NCBI RefSeq assembly: GCF_014649735.1
Contig: NZ_BMTP01000010.1
Location: forward strand, 186,001-250,000
Length of the DNA stretch: 64,000 nucleotides
From: Streptomyces lavendofoliae
Lineage (GTDB): Bacteria > Actinomycetota > Actinomycetes > Streptomycetales > Streptomycetaceae
Reading direction: 5' to 3'
Under the pieces are notes generated by a model, which did no database searches, was not told where the DNA came from, and saw only the letters and a list, made by a program, of their open reading frames with translations. Positions 35,717 to 44,212 of this stretch are shown one piece after another (position 1 is the first letter of the stretch; each line of letters opens with the position of its first letter). The position numbers were made by a program, and so were the translations under genes.

Positions 35717-36057
35717 GGCCGCCTCCCTCCCAACGTTCGTCGGCGCACCTTAACCAGCGAGTAACCCGCACGTCGAGAGTCCGGCCGCCCGGACACCTCA
35801 CCACTCCGGCACGCGGACACACGCGGACGAGCCGCACCCCCCGGCCACACGACGGCCGGCACCGGACCCGGCGCCGACTCACGCCGGACCTCACGCGGAC
35901 CTGCCGACTCACGCCGACTCACGCCGGACCTCACGCGGACCTGCCGACTCACGCCGGACCTCACGCCGACTCACGCGGACCTCACGCCGTATCGCGCCCT
36001 CGCCCCGCCCGCCCTCGGCCCCGGACAGCCGCCGGACGGTCCCCGCCGAGCGCGGAC
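35717..36057. other. Intergenic region with short degenerate repeats
   Basis: The 341 bases hold the repeat array described separately. The segment next to 35717 (TTAACCAGCGAGTAACC) is less GC-rich and may carry the promoter of the minus-strand gene. No gene is seen. Confidence 0.5.
35873..35990 (+). repeat. 10-base degenerate tandem repeats (ACGCCGACTC / ACGCCGGACC)
   Basis: About twelve 10-base units, variants of CACGCCGACT, CACGCCGGAC and CACGCGGACC, are arranged in a higher-order 30-base pattern beginning at 35873, 35903 and 35943. The array is non-coding. Confidence 0.8.
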
Positions 36058-36429
36058 TCAGGCGGCCGGCAGACCCATGAGGCTGCGGGCCACGGTCCGC
36101 GGGGCCTCGTCGCGCTCGCGGGCGAGTGCGATCACCGCCCGGCACGCCAGTTCGCTCACCCCGAAGGACAGGGCCTCCGGCGACACCCATCCCGCCGCCT
36201 CGTCGATCGCGTCCTGATCGTCGTCGGCGCACGCGGCCACATAGGTCGCGGCGGCCTCGAATATGTTGTGCTGACGGGGACCGGAGCGCCCCGGACGCCC
36301 TCCGCCCCCCTGCTCGGAGCCGGGAACCGGGGAGGGGCCGGCGAACGCTCCGAAGGACGACCTGCAGAAGTTGAAGAACGTGCGGAGTCCGTTGAACACC
36401 GGGTCCACCTTCCCGCTGCGCGGCGGCAC
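36058..36429 (-). CDS. Hypothetical protein, 123 residues
   Basis: The likely start is the GTG at 36429. The N-terminal part contains FNGLRTFFNFCRSSFGAFAG. A Gly/Pro/Arg linker precedes a helical C-terminal half (IFEAAATYVAACADDDQDA, AVIALARERDEAPRTVARSL). There is no membrane segment. The family is unknown. The start is uncertain, since a second GTG lies six codons downstream. Confidence 0.55.
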   Translation of the reverse strand: MPPRSGKVDPVFNGLRTFFNFCRSSFGAFAGPSPVPGSEQGGGGRPGRSGPRQHNIFEAAATYVAACADDDQDAIDEAAGWVSPEALSFGVSELACRAVIALARERDEAPRTVARSLMGLPAA

Positions 36430-36624
36430 TCGCCACCGGTCCTGCGACGCTGGACCTCCAACGTAAAGTCCGGCCGGCGCCCGCAGAAGAGGACGGCCGA
36501 TGACCGGCCCTCCCTTTTCGCTCCTCCCCGCTCCCGCCGTCCCCTTTCCCCGTGCTCCCGCCGTCTTCGTCCCCGCCCCGCGGCCGACCGCGCTCCGCGC
36601 CGGCCGGACGGCGGCGGGCGCCCG

Positions 36625-37224
36625 TCAACCCCCGCGTACGGCGAGGGCGAGGAACCGGTCGTCCTCGTCCACGTACGAGATCATGTGCCAGCCCGCCGAG
36701 GCCAGCAGCGGCCGCAGGTTCGGCTCGGCCCGCAGGTCGTCCGGGGCGAGCCGCCGTCCGTGCCGGGCGGCCAGCGCCGCGCGGCCGACCGGGTGGAACA
36801 GCGCCAGCCGGCCACCGGGCCGCACGACCCGCGCCAACTCCCGCAGGTCGTCGGCCGGCCGGGCCAGATGCGAGACGAGCCCCGAGCCGAAGACGGCGTC
36901 CAGTGCCCCGTCGCGGAACGGCAACCTCGCCACGTCGCCGAGCAGCAGCGTCCCGCTGTCCGCCCGCCCAGCCCGTGCCGCGACGGCGAGCATGGCCGGT
37001 GTCAGGTCCAGTCCGATCACGGTGCCCCCGGGCCCCACGGCCTCGCGCAGGTGCGGCAGCGCGCGGCCCGTACCGCACCCCGCGTCGAGCACGGCGTCAC
37101 CGGGACCCAGTCCCGCGTCGGCGACGGCGGCGGCGAACCTCGGTCCGTCGTCGGGGAACCGCGAGTCCCAGGCCGCCGCGCGGGCGGCGAAGAACTCCTG
37201 GACGTGCGTGTGGTCATCGGCCAT
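36625..37224 (-). CDS. SAM-dependent methyltransferase
   Basis: From ATG 37224 the protein has 199 residues (MADDHTHVQEFFAARAAAW). The class I methyltransferase core is clear: motif I VLDAGCGTGRALPHL, acidic residue after strand 2 (VIGLDLTPAML), motif II-like GDVARLPFRDGALDAVFGS and LARVVRPGGRLALFHPVG. The GTG at 37281 would add CPYC-containing residues but has no ribosome binding site. The substrate is unknown. Confidence 0.85.
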   Translation of the reverse strand: MADDHTHVQEFFAARAAAWDSRFPDDGPRFAAAVADAGLGPGDAVLDAGCGTGRALPHLREAVGPGGTVIGLDLTPAMLAVAARAGRADSGTLLLGDVARLPFRDGALDAVFGSGLVSHLARPADDLRELARVVRPGGRLALFHPVGRAALAARHGRRLAPDDLRAEPNLRPLLASAGWHMISYVDEDDRFLALAVRGG

Positions 37225-37370
37225 GGAGACATGATCCCCCACACCGTCACGGCAGTACGGGCACTCGTTCGAGCGTGCCACGATCGTTCAAGCGCCCATC
37301 TCTGTCATATTCCGTCGGCTTCCGAAACGCGCCCCTCGGGCGCGCCCCACAGGTCTAGCGTCCCTGGGCC

Positions 37371-38174
37371 ATGGGACACCTGGACCACGCCACCTTCGGC
37401 TGGCTGACCCCCGCGCTGTCGTACGCGATGGCCTGCGTCGGAGCCGCCCTCGGCCTGCGCTGCACCGTACGGGCGCTCGAAGCGACCGGGGCGTCGCGCC
37501 GCAACTGGCTGCTCACCGCCGCGTCCGCCATCGGCACCGGGATCTGGACGATGCACTTCGTCGCGATGCTCGGCTTCGGCGTCACCGGCACCGACATCCG
37601 CTACGACGTACCGCTGACCGTGTTCAGCCTGGTCGTCGCCATGCTCGTGGTCGGCGGCGGGGTGTTCGCCGTCGGATACGCCCACGACCGCGTACGCGGC
37701 CTCCTGCTCGGCGGGCTCACCACCGGCCTCGGCGTCGCCGGCATGCACTACCTGGGCATGGCCGCCCTGCGCCTGAACGGATCGGTGCGCTACGACCCGC
37801 TGCTGGTCGCGCTGTCCGTGGCCATCGCGGTCCTGGCCGCCACCGCCGCCTTGTGGGCGGCCCTCCACATCACCTCGCCCCTCGCGGTGACCGCCGCTTC
37901 CCCGCTCATGGGGGCCGCCGTCAGCAGCATGCACTACACCGGCATGTTCGCCGTCAGCGTCGACGTCGTCCCGGCCACGGGCGAGCCGCCCGGCGCCACG
38001 GCGATGCAGTTCGTCTTCCCGCTCGCCGTCGGCCTCGGCTCCTACCTCTTCGTCACCTCCGCGTTCGTCTCCCTCTCCCCGACCGCCCAGGAGCGGGCCG
38101 CGTACGCCTCCGCCGGACGGCTCCCCGAACCGGCCACCACTCCCCGGACCCCATCCCTCGGTGGACCCCTGTAG
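37371..38174 (+). CDS. MHYT-domain membrane sensor
   Basis: This 267-residue protein has about seven membrane spans and the three MHYT motifs: WTMHFVAML (near residue 63), AGMHYLGMA (near 125) and SSMHYTGMF (near 187). MHYT domains are thought to bind copper and to sense gases such as oxygen, CO or NO. No output domain is fused to it. It is immediately upstream, in the same direction, of the cvnA-type sensor kinase gene, separated by 158 bases with a 23-base repeat. Confidence 0.88.
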   Translation: MGHLDHATFGWLTPALSYAMACVGAALGLRCTVRALEATGASRRNWLLTAASAIGTGIWTMHFVAMLGFGVTGTDIRYDVPLTVFSLVVAMLVVGGGVFAVGYAHDRVRGLLLGGLTTGLGVAGMHYLGMAALRLNGSVRYDPLLVALSVAIAVLAATAALWAALHITSPLAVTAASPLMGAAVSSMHYTGMFAVSVDVVPATGEPPGATAMQFVFPLAVGLGSYLFVTSAFVSLSPTAQERAAYASAGRLPEPATTPRTPSLGGPL

Positions 38175-38180
38175 GCGAGT

Positions 38181-38249
38181 GGCACGCACCGGCACCGCCC
38201 CGTGGCACGCACCGGCACCGCCCCGTGGCACGCACCGGCACCGCCCCGT
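38181..38249 (+). repeat. 23-base tandem repeat, three copies
   Basis: Three identical units (38181, 38204, 38227), each starting GGCACGCACCGG, fill the gap between the MHYT gene and cvnA. They are perfect copies without spacers. Confidence 0.9.
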
Positions 38250-38332
38250 GGCCCGCCCGCGGCGACCCCCCACACCTCCGGCAGCCACCAGCCGGCCACC
38301 GGCCCCAGCCCCGCAGCACGAACGAGGAGGCC

Positions 38333-40999
38333 ATGCCAACCCCCCGTACGCCCCACGGCCCCGGATCCCGTCCGGGCCGGCGCGCCCACGCCGGACCACC
38401 GGTGCCGCCCCCGCACGCCCGCACCACAGGTCGCCAACGAGGGCGCCTGCGCCCGAGAACCGTCCGCGCCCGGATCATCGCGCTGCTGATGGTGCCCGTC
38501 GTCTCCCTCCTCGCCCTGTGGGGTTTCGCCACCGTCACCACCGCCCAGGACGTGGCCCGGCTGCGCGAACTGCGCCGGCTGGACGAGCGCATCCGTGAAC
38601 CCGTCGCCGCCGCCGTCACCGCGCTCCAGGCCGAACGCGCCGCCGCGGCCCGCTGGATCGCCGCACTCGACAAGGAGAAGGCGACCGGTACCGGTACCGG
38701 TACCGGTACCACTACCGGTACCAGTACCAGTACCGGTACGTCCGCCACCGCCACCGCCGCCGTGGCCGAACTCCGGCAGCGGGCCCGGCACACGGATGCG
38801 GTCGTCGCGCGGCTGCTGCCGGACGGCCGGCGGACCGTCGCGGACGGCGGCGACCTGCCGAAGGAACTGTCCGGCCGAATACGGCGGTTCACCGACCACG
38901 CTCAGCGGCTGACCGGCCTCCGTACGCCCGCTCCCGGCCACGCGGCACAGTGGGACACCGTCTACACGCGGTACACCGACACCATCATGGCCGGGTTCGA
39001 CGTCGGCGGCTCCCTCACCGCTGTCCAGGACGCCCACGACGGCTCCCACGCGCGCGTGCTCCTCGAGATGTCCCGCGCCGGCGAGATGCTCGCCCGCGAG
39101 GACGCCCTGGTCACCTCCGCCCGCTCGACCGGAACGTTCACGCCCCGGCGGCTGCGGCTGTTCACCGGTGCCGTCGAGACCCGCCGGACCCTCCTCCGGT
39201 CCGCCGCCACCGACCTCCCCGGGCCCGCGCGCGACTCCTGGGGCAGTCTCTCCGCACACGACGCCCACCGGCGGCTCATGGCCGCCGAGGACCGGATCGC
39301 CACCGCTCCGGCGGGGCGCGGGGCCGCCACCGCGGTCCCCGCCGCGACCTGGGACCGGGACCACGCCGCCGTACGCGACGCACTGACCGCCCTGGAGGCC
39401 GGCGCCCGCCGGGCCGCCGCCGACGGCGCCGGGTCCGCGGCGGGAGGCGTTCTGACCCCCGCCGGGGCGGCGGTCCTGCTCGGCCTCGCCGCGGTCGCCG
39501 CCTCCCTCGTCATCTCCGTACGCACCGGCCGCGCCCTGGTCGTCGAGCTCGTCACCCTCCGCAACAGCGCCCTGGGGATCGCCCGACACGAACTCCCGCA
39601 TGCCATGCGGAGGCTGCGCGCCGGTGAGGAGATCGACATCGACGCCGAAGCTCCACCGGGCCGGCCGGCCCAGGACGAGATCGGCCACGTGGCAGAAGCA
39701 CTCGGTACCCTGCACCGGGCGGCACTCGGCGCCGCCGCCGAACGGGCCGAACTCAGCCGGGGCATCTCCGGAGTGTTCGTCAACCTCGCCCGCCGGAGCC
39801 AGGTCCTCGTCCACCGGCAGCTGCACCTGCTGGACCGCATGGAACGCCGCGTGGACGACCCCGCCGAACTCGGCGACCTGTTCCGGCTCGACCACCTGAC
39901 CACCCGGATGCGGAGGCACGCCGAAAGCCTCATCATCCTCTCGGGCGCGGCACCCGGCAGGGCGTGGCGGACACCGGTCCCCCTCATCGACGTCGTGAGG
40001 GCCGCGGTCTCCGAAATCGAGGACTACGCGCGTGTGGAGCTGCGGCACCTGCCCGAGACGGCGGTCACCGGCACCGCCGTCGCCGACCTCACCCACCTTC
40101 TCGCCGAACTCGTCGAGAACGCCGCCGAGTTCTCCCCGCCGCACACCAAGGTCCGCGTCACCGGCGAACCGGTCGGCAACGGCTACGCCCTGGAGATCGA
40201 GGACCGCGGCCTCGGCATGGGCAAGGAGGCACTCGAACGGGCCAACGGCCGCATCGAGCAGTCCGAGGCGCTGGACCTCCTCGACAGCGACCGCCTCGGC
40301 CTGTTCGTCGTCAGCAGGCTCTCCGCACGCCACGACATCAAGGTCCACCTGCGCCCCTCCCCGTACGGAGGCACCACAGCCGTCGTCCTGCTGCCCACCG
40401 CCCTCCTGGAGAGCGTCCCCCCGGCCGGCCGCGCCGAGACCCCGCCCGCCACCCCCGCACCTGCGCAGTCAGCCACCCACGCACCCGCCCCCGGCGCCAC
40501 CCCCCGGCTTCCCGCCCCACCCCCACTCGCCCCCGCAGCTCCCACCCCCGCGCCGTTCCCCACCCGCCCCGGAGGACCCCCGCCCCCCGCCGTCACCACG
40601 CTGCGTCCGCCGCCCCGCCCCACGCCCGCGCCGTCACCCCCCGGCGTGCCGGGCCACCCGCCCGGCGACGGCAGGGGCGACGACCGGCAGGGCCTTCCCC
40701 GTCGCGTACGCCAGGCCCACCTCGTACCCCAGCTGCGCGAGGCACCCGCCCCCCGGAACGCCGATGGGCAACCCGCCCCGCGTGCGAACCACCCGGATCG
40801 GGCCCCGACCCCGCCCCCGGGCCGCGCCGCGCCCACCACCTCCGACGGGCCCGCCGGACGCACACCCGAACAGGTGAGGGCCCGGATGACCGCCTACCGC
40901 GAAGGCTGGACCCGCGGCACCAGCCGACCCGCCACCACCTCCGCCCCGGCCCCCGCCCCCCGCACCCACGCCCGCGGCAGCGAAGGAGACGAAGGATGA
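38333..40999 (+). CDS. cvnA: Conservon sensor kinase-like protein CvnA
   Basis: ATG at 38333 follows GAGGAGG and gives 888 residues. A first span lies near residues 44-62 (IIALLMVPVVSLLALWGF) and a second near 378-398 (AVLLGLAAVAASLVISV). The outer sensor region between them is helical and contains a nine-unit TG/TS linker from a hexamer repeat. A HAMP-like segment and the ATPase part follow (VENAAEFSPPHTKVRV, GLGMGKEAL, LGLFVVSRLSARH). The C-terminal 200 residues are Pro-rich. CvnA forms a membrane complex with CvnB, CvnC and the CvnD GTPase. Its stop overlaps cvnB (ATGA). Confidence 0.9.
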   Translation: MPTPRTPHGPGSRPGRRAHAGPPVPPPHARTTGRQRGRLRPRTVRARIIALLMVPVVSLLALWGFATVTTAQDVARLRELRRLDERIREPVAAAVTALQAERAAAARWIAALDKEKATGTGTGTGTTTGTSTSTGTSATATAAVAELRQRARHTDAVVARLLPDGRRTVADGGDLPKELSGRIRRFTDHAQRLTGLRTPAPGHAAQWDTVYTRYTDTIMAGFDVGGSLTAVQDAHDGSHARVLLEMSRAGEMLAREDALVTSARSTGTFTPRRLRLFTGAVETRRTLLRSAATDLPGPARDSWGSLSAHDAHRRLMAAEDRIATAPAGRGAATAVPAATWDRDHAAVRDALTALEAGARRAAADGAGSAAGGVLTPAGAAVLLGLAAVAASLVISVRTGRALVVELVTLRNSALGIARHELPHAMRRLRAGEEIDIDAEAPPGRPAQDEIGHVAEALGTLHRAALGAAAERAELSRGISGVFVNLARRSQVLVHRQLHLLDRMERRVDDPAELGDLFRLDHLTTRMRRHAESLIILSGAAPGRAWRTPVPLIDVVRAAVSEIEDYARVELRHLPETAVTGTAVADLTHLLAELVENAAEFSPPHTKVRVTGEPVGNGYALEIEDRGLGMGKEALERANGRIEQSEALDLLDSDRLGLFVVSRLSARHDIKVHLRPSPYGGTTAVVLLPTALLESVPPAGRAETPPATPAPAQSATHAPAPGATPRLPAPPPLAPAAPTPAPFPTRPGGPPPPAVTTLRPPPRPTPAPSPPGVPGHPPGDGRGDDRQGLPRRVRQAHLVPQLREAPAPRNADGQPAPRANHPDRAPTPPPGRAAPTTSDGPAGRTPEQVRARMTAYREGWTRGTSRPATTSAPAPAPRTHARGSEGDEG
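38684..38737 (+). repeat. In-frame hexanucleotide repeat (ACCGGT)n inside cvnA
   Basis: Nine hexamers in a row: four perfect ACCGGT, then ACCACT, ACCGGT, two ACCAGT and ACCGGT. They encode Thr-Gly, Thr-Thr and Thr-Ser dipeptides in the extracytoplasmic sensor part. A change in copy number would keep the frame. Confidence 0.9.
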
Positions 41000-41433
41000 T
41001 CGAGCACGAGAGGATCGCCCCCCACCACCCGTCCGGTGAACCGGACTGGCTCCTGGACGACCTGGTCGCACGCGTGCGCGACGTGCGCCACGCCGTCGTC
41101 CTGTCCGGCGACGGGCTCGCCGTGGGCGCATCCAGCGCCCTCACGCGCGAGGACGCCGAGCACCTCGCGGCCGTCGCCTCCGGTTTCCACAGCCTCGCCA
41201 AGGGAGCGGGCCGTCACTTCCGGGCCGGCGGGGTACGCCAGACGATGGTCGAGATGGACGACGCCTTCCTGTTCGTCGCCGCCGCCGGGGACGGCTCGTG
41301 CCTGGCCGTGCTGAGCGCGGCGACCGCCGACATCGGCCTGATCGGGTACGAGATGGCCCGCCTCGTCACACGCGTGGGCGAGCACCTGCACACCCCGCCC
41401 CGCACCACCGCCACCCCGCCCGCCGCAGGCTGA
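40996..41433 (+). CDS. cvnB: Roadblock/LC7 protein CvnB
   Basis: This 145-residue protein starts inside the cvnA stop (ATGA). The roadblock fold is seen in DWLLDDLVARVRDVRHAVVL, LSGDGLAVGASS, GRHFRAGGVRQTMVEMDDAF and IGLIGYEMARLVTRVGEHL. Conservon roadblock proteins modulate the CvnD GTPase and bind CvnA. A second copy with the same signature lies at 43670. Confidence 0.92.
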   Translation: MIEHERIAPHHPSGEPDWLLDDLVARVRDVRHAVVLSGDGLAVGASSALTREDAEHLAAVASGFHSLAKGAGRHFRAGGVRQTMVEMDDAFLFVAAAGDGSCLAVLSAATADIGLIGYEMARLVTRVGEHLHTPPRTTATPPAAG

Positions 41434-41446
41434 CCGGAGACGCTCC

Positions 41447-41854
41447 ATGACCGAGGACAGCGGCAGAGCGCCGCACACCGGCGCCCACTGGTACGACGCC
41501 GACGCCGGGCCCCTCGTACGCCCGTACGCGATGACCGGCGGCCGCACCAAGCCGGGCCCGAGCAACGTGCGCTTCGACCTGATCGCTCTCGTCGTCGTCG
41601 ACGACGCGCCCGGCACCGCCGAGGAGGCCCTCCTCGGACCCGAACACCGCGCCCTGCTGTCCTTGTGCCGGTCCGAGACCCAGTCCGTGGCCGAACTGGC
41701 CGCCGACGCCGACCTGCCCGTGGGAGTCGTACGGGTCCTCCTCGGCGACCTCCTCGAAGCCGGACACGTACGGGTCAGCGGCCCCGTACCGCCCGCGCAA
41801 CTGCCCGACGAGCGCATCCTGCGCGAGGTGATCGACGGCCTGAGAGCCCTCTGA
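41447..41854 (+). CDS. cvnC: DUF742 protein CvnC
   Basis: This 135-residue protein is DUF742, the third member of conservons, with a winged-helix-like body. Recognisable parts: LVRPYAMTGGRTKPG, FDLIALVV, LSLCRSETQSVAELAADADL, PVGVVRVLLGDLLEAGHVRV. It lies 13 bases after cvnB. Normally cvnD follows by overlap, but here an opposite-strand hydrolase gene intervenes. Confidence 0.9.
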   Translation: MTEDSGRAPHTGAHWYDADAGPLVRPYAMTGGRTKPGPSNVRFDLIALVVVDDAPGTAEEALLGPEHRALLSLCRSETQSVAELAADADLPVGVVRVLLGDLLEAGHVRVSGPVPPAQLPDERILREVIDGLRAL

Positions 41855-41871
41855 GCACGGCGGGACCGGCC

Positions 41872-42561
41872 TCACGGCCCTTCCCGCGGCTCCGTGCCCC
41901 CCTGCCCGGACTCGGCCACCATCCGCAGGAACCAGTCCCGAGCGGCCTCCGCGGCCTGCTCCAGCGTCCCCGGCTCCTCGAAGAGGTGGGTGGCCCCGGG
42001 AATCACGCGAACCGTGCACGGAGCGACCAGCTGCCGCGCCGCGGCCTCGTTCAGCCGCAGCACCTCCAGGTCGTTACCCCCGACGACCAGCAGCACCGGG
42101 GCGCGCACGCCGGCGAGCGCCGGGCCCGCCAGGTCCGGGCGACCGCCGCGCGACACCACGGCCCGCACCCGCTCCGACCTCTCGGCGGCCGCCGCCAGCG
42201 CGGCCGCCGCCCCCGTACTGGCGCCGAACAGTCCCACCGGGAGACCGCCGGTGTCGGACCGGCCGCCCAGCCAGTCCACCGCCGCCGTCACCCGCCGTCC
42301 GAGCAGGGGAATGTCGAACCGCAACTGGGCGGTGCCCAGGTCCGCGCGCTCCTCCTCGGCGGTGAGGAGGTCCATGAGCAGGGTGCCCAGGCCCGCCTCG
42401 CGCAGAACCCCGGCCACCGCCCGGTTGCGGGGACTGTGCCGCGAGCTGCCGCTGCCGTGGGCGAAGGCCACCACTCCCCGGGTGCGGCGGGGCAGATCCA
42501 GGTCCCCGGCCAGGGTGACCGCACCGGCCGGTACGGAAACCGCGTGTGATGCCGTCGCCAT
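41872..42561 (-). CDS. Alpha/beta hydrolase (dienelactone hydrolase-like)
   Basis: ATG at 42561 gives 229 residues without a signal. The fold is shown by GVVAFAHGSGSSRHSPRNR (oxyanion strand), GLFGASTGAAAAL (nucleophile elbow GASTG), APVLLVVGGND (Asp) and IPGATHLFEEPG (His). It resembles small cytoplasmic hydrolases near phosphoribosyl transferase genes. It converges on cvnC with 17 bases between stops and is divergent from cvnD, splitting the conservon. Confidence 0.88.
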   Translation of the reverse strand: MATASHAVSVPAGAVTLAGDLDLPRRTRGVVAFAHGSGSSRHSPRNRAVAGVLREAGLGTLLMDLLTAEEERADLGTAQLRFDIPLLGRRVTAAVDWLGGRSDTGGLPVGLFGASTGAAAALAAAAERSERVRAVVSRGGRPDLAGPALAGVRAPVLLVVGGNDLEVLRLNEAAARQLVAPCTVRVIPGATHLFEEPGTLEQAAEAARDWFLRMVAESGQGGTEPREGP

Positions 42562-42951
42562 CGATCCCACCTCCGGAGCCCGTCCGCCGCACGCCACGAA
42601 GCCGACCGCCCGCGAAGCCGACCGTCCACGAGGTTCGCCGGTCGCCACGAGGTTCGCCGCGCGGCGGCCACCGAGTACCCCACCATCAAGGCGGTACCCG
42701 TTGGCGCACCCCCGCCGGCGTCCGGGGCCGCGCCGCCCCGCAGGGCCGTGCGGGTCGAATCGCGCCGCCATATGAACTTCCGTACGACGGGAACGGTCAC
42801 ATCGCTCGAAAAGCGATCACATCACCCGGACGGAGCACCCTGCTTGCCATACTGCTGACCTCACCCCGGCGCCCCGTACCGACCCGCCCGGCGGTGCCCG
42901 CACCGGCGTCCGGTCCGCCGGCCCCGAGCCCACTCCTGAGAGGAGCGATCG
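42562..42951. other. Divergent region before cvnD
   Basis: These 390 bases include a 19-base-period direct repeat (CACGAGGTTCGCCG twice, near 42628 and 42647) and the dyad at 42801-42817. A short run of lower GC near 42770-42830 may carry the cvnD promoter. Confidence 0.5.
42801..42817. promoter_or_regulatory. Dyad upstream of cvnD
   Basis: ATCGCT-CGAAA-AGCGAT is a perfect six-base inverted repeat flanked by TCAC and CACA. It lies about 135 bases before cvnD and may be an operator. Confidence 0.4.
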
Positions 42952-43542
42952 ATGGCCTCCGAGCGGTCCGACACCACCGCCCTCGCCCTCAAGATCCTGG
43001 TTGCCGGCGGCTTCGGGGTGGGCAAGACCACCCTCGTGGGAGCGGTCAGCGAGATCCGGCCGCTGCGCACCGAGGAACAGCTGAGTCAGGCCGGACAACT
43101 GGTCGACGACACCGGGGGAGTGGACCGGAAGACCACTACCACCGTCGCCGTGGACTTCGGGCGGATCACGATACGTTCCGGGCTGTCGCTCTACCTCTTC
43201 GGCACACCCGGCCAGGACCGCTTCTGGTTCCTGTGGGACGAGTTGTCCCAGGGGGCACTCGGAGCCGTCGTCCTCGCCGACACGCGCCGTCTCGACGCGT
43301 GCTTCCCCGCGGTCGACTACTTCGAGCACCGCCGTATCCCGTTCGTCGTCGCCGTGAACTGCTTCCCCGGAGCCCGCGCCTACGGCGCGCACGACGTGTC
43401 GCGCGCACTCGACCTCGACCACGGCACACCGGTCGTCCTGTGCGACGCTCGCGACCGAGACTCCGGCAAGGAGGTGCTGGTACGACTCGTCGAGCACGCG
43501 GGACGCGTGCACACCGCCCGGCTGCTCGACCCGGTCCCCTAG
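42952..43542 (+). CDS. cvnD: Conservon GTPase CvnD
   Basis: This 196-residue Ras-like GTPase has its P-loop GGFGVGKTT at residues 19-27. TTTTVAVDFGRI is the switch I region. The G3 box is FGTPGQDRF, in the conservon form with TPGQ in place of DxxG. The G4 NKxD box is altered (VNCFPG). The regular cvnD follows cvnC by overlap, but here it has its own promoter region, 1.1 kb downstream. A roadblock gene follows 127 bases later. Confidence 0.9.
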   Translation: MASERSDTTALALKILVAGGFGVGKTTLVGAVSEIRPLRTEEQLSQAGQLVDDTGGVDRKTTTTVAVDFGRITIRSGLSLYLFGTPGQDRFWFLWDELSQGALGAVVLADTRRLDACFPAVDYFEHRRIPFVVAVNCFPGARAYGAHDVSRALDLDHGTPVVLCDARDRDSGKEVLVRLVEHAGRVHTARLLDPVP

Positions 43543-43669
43543 ACCCCGGCCCCGCGCCCCGACCGGAGCCCGTCCCGCCCCCGCACGACCAGCAGGAGTG
43601 CTTGCCCTGCCCACGTCCGTACGCAAGGCTTACGTGACAGCGGGGAACGTGCGGAACGGGGAGGACCAC

Positions 43670-44083
43670 ATGGCTCTGGACAAAGGACTCGACTGGCTCC
43701 TGGACGACCTGACGAAACGGGTCGAGCACATAAGCCACGCACTGGTGCTGTCCAACGACGGCCTGGTGACCGGCGCGAGCACCGGACTCGCCCGCGAGGA
43801 CGCGGAGCACCTCGCCGCCGTCTCCTCCGGGCTGCACAGCCTCGCACGAGGCTCCGGACGGCACTTCGGGGTGGGCCGGGCCCGCCAGACGATGGTGGAG
43901 TTCGACGAGGCGATGCTCTTCGTCACCGCGGCGGGCGAGGGCAGCTGCCTGTGTGTCCTCAGCACCGCCGAGGCCGATGTCGGCCTGGTCGCCTACGAGA
44001 TGACGCTCCTCGTCAACCGCGTCGGCGAGCACCTCGCCGTCGGCGCCCGACAGCCCGGCGGCGCAGCACTCACCGACCGCTGA
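43670..44083 (+). CDS. Second roadblock/LC7 protein
   Basis: ATG at 43670 follows GGGGAGGACC and gives 137 residues. It is closely similar to the cvnB product (LDWLLDDLTKRVEHISHALVL, REDAEHLAAVSSGLHSL, GRHFGVGRARQTMVEFDEAM, GLVAYEMTLLVNRVGEHL), so the two are recent or conserved paralogues. A roadblock gene after a GTPase gene is the arrangement of MglB/MglA-like pairs. It could be a separate GAP or scaffold for CvnD. Confidence 0.9.
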   Translation: MALDKGLDWLLDDLTKRVEHISHALVLSNDGLVTGASTGLAREDAEHLAAVSSGLHSLARGSGRHFGVGRARQTMVEFDEAMLFVTAAGEGSCLCVLSTAEADVGLVAYEMTLLVNRVGEHLAVGARQPGGAALTDR

Positions 44084-44115
44084 CCTACGCCGACCTGCGA
44101 CGACTTACCTCCGAC

Positions 44116-44152
44116 TCGCGTCCGGCCAAGGTTATCCACAGGCCGGACGCGA
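44116..44152. terminator. 12-base perfect dyad with a DnaA-box sequence in its loop
   Basis: TCGCGTCCGGCC (44116-44127) and GGCCGGACGCGA (44141-44152) are perfect complements. The 13-base loop holds TTATCCACA (44132-44140), the canonical DnaA-box sequence. The site lies 33 bases after the roadblock stop, so a terminator role is the simplest reading. Confidence 0.6.
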
Positions 44153-44212
44153 CCCGCCCCGAACACGCTACCTTCGTGACACAGCGTGATCGAGCCTCAC
44201 GGGGGAGCCACC

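Noticed and set aside
44132..44140. Origin of replication
   Set aside because: One DnaA-box match is not an origin. No cluster of boxes, dnaA or dnaN gene is nearby.
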